Part shown: piece after piece, positions 63,946 to 64,000 of the stretch
Layout of the letters: each line of letters starts with the position of its first letter
Position numbering within the stretch: position 1 is the stretch's first letter
NCBI RefSeq assembly: GCF_001518015.1
Contig: NZ_LPUY01000041.1
Coordinates: 62,001 to 126,000, forward strand
Origin: Tritonibacter horizontis
GTDB lineage: Bacteria; Pseudomonadota; Alphaproteobacteria; Rhodobacterales; Rhodobacteraceae
Length of the DNA stretch: 64,000 nt
Direction: 5' to 3'
Translations under genes and position numbers: made by a program
Notes under the pieces: generated by a model
What the model was told of the DNA's origin: nothing
What the model saw: the letters and a program-made list of their open reading frames with translations, nothing else
Database searches by the model: none

Positions 63946-64000
63946 TCAGAAAGCTCGGTGGAATAGCTGTCATACACGCGAATTGCAGCGAATGGCCGTT

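Noticed and set aside
1-64000. tRNA, rRNA and CRISPR arrays
   Set aside because: No cloverleaf, rRNA core sequence or regularly spaced repeat array was found on reading both strands.

Overview
The window looks like a chromosome segment from a marine-type alphaproteobacterium of the Rhodobacteraceae (Roseobacter group). The evidence is the GC-rich coding, the complete 14-gene nuo operon interspersed with small accessory genes of types I associate with Rhodobacteraceae (DUF5337, DUF5333, small lipoproteins), the long NuoE with a helix-hairpin-helix tail, and the pairing of waaA with a family-4 glycosyltransferase. No rRNA, tRNA or CRISPR array is visible.

Layout. 1-6.4 kb holds a cut-off peptide-binding lipoprotein/periplasmic protein, a fused two-domain oligopeptide ABC ATPase, and two M20 metallopeptidases (ArgE-like and HipO-like). 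6.4-11.9 kb holds a small secreted protein, the moaA-waaA-glycosyltransferase cluster, a lipoprotein and an AlkD-like protein. 11.8-15.8 kb holds glmS, glmU (UDP-GlcNAc synthesis) and a phosphoglycolate-phosphatase-like HAD enzyme. 15.9-17.1 kb is a DegT-type aminotransferase.

17.4-25.9 kb is a leucine/isovalerate degradation operon: ivd, a small membrane protein, an acyl-CoA synthetase, both methylcrotonyl-CoA carboxylase subunits, HMG-CoA lyase and methylglutaconyl-CoA hydratase. It is preceded by two adjacent palindromes, one touching a perfect TATAAT. 26.1-43.0 kb is the respiratory complex I operon nuoA-N, with five extra genes between E/F, F/G, G/H and I/J. It ends in a strong terminator and is followed by birA, coaX and rnj (biotin ligase, pantothenate kinase, RNase J). 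The carboxylase of the leucine operon needs the biotin that BirA attaches.

46.5-58.5 kb carries a DEAD-box helicase, a family-2-like glycosyltransferase, prfC, a DUF883/holin-like pair, a Hint-domain protein, an atypical SDR lacking the usual Tyr/Lys, an AlkC-like glycosylase with an Ig-like tail, an orphan FbpC-type ATPase, a GNAT enzyme, a WYL regulator and a small ferredoxin-fold monooxygenase-like protein.

From about 58,464 the character changes. A gene-poor, AT-richer 850-bp stretch with inverted repeats, repeated CTGGGACC motifs, a small stop-interrupted gene and consecutive stem-loops leads into a divergent mercury-resistance locus: merR on +, and merT-merP-merF-merA-membrane protein-second flavin disulfide reductase on -. 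I read 58,464 as a possible transposon end whose other end lies beyond the window. The mer locus is unusual. MerF lacks its second Cys pair, MerA lacks its N-terminal metal-binding domain but begins with a Cys-Cys pair, and two extra genes follow merA: a four-helix membrane protein with a CX4C motif and a MerA/glutathione-reductase relative with Tyr instead of the catalytic His. These two are the best candidates in the window for an undescribed metal-handling function.
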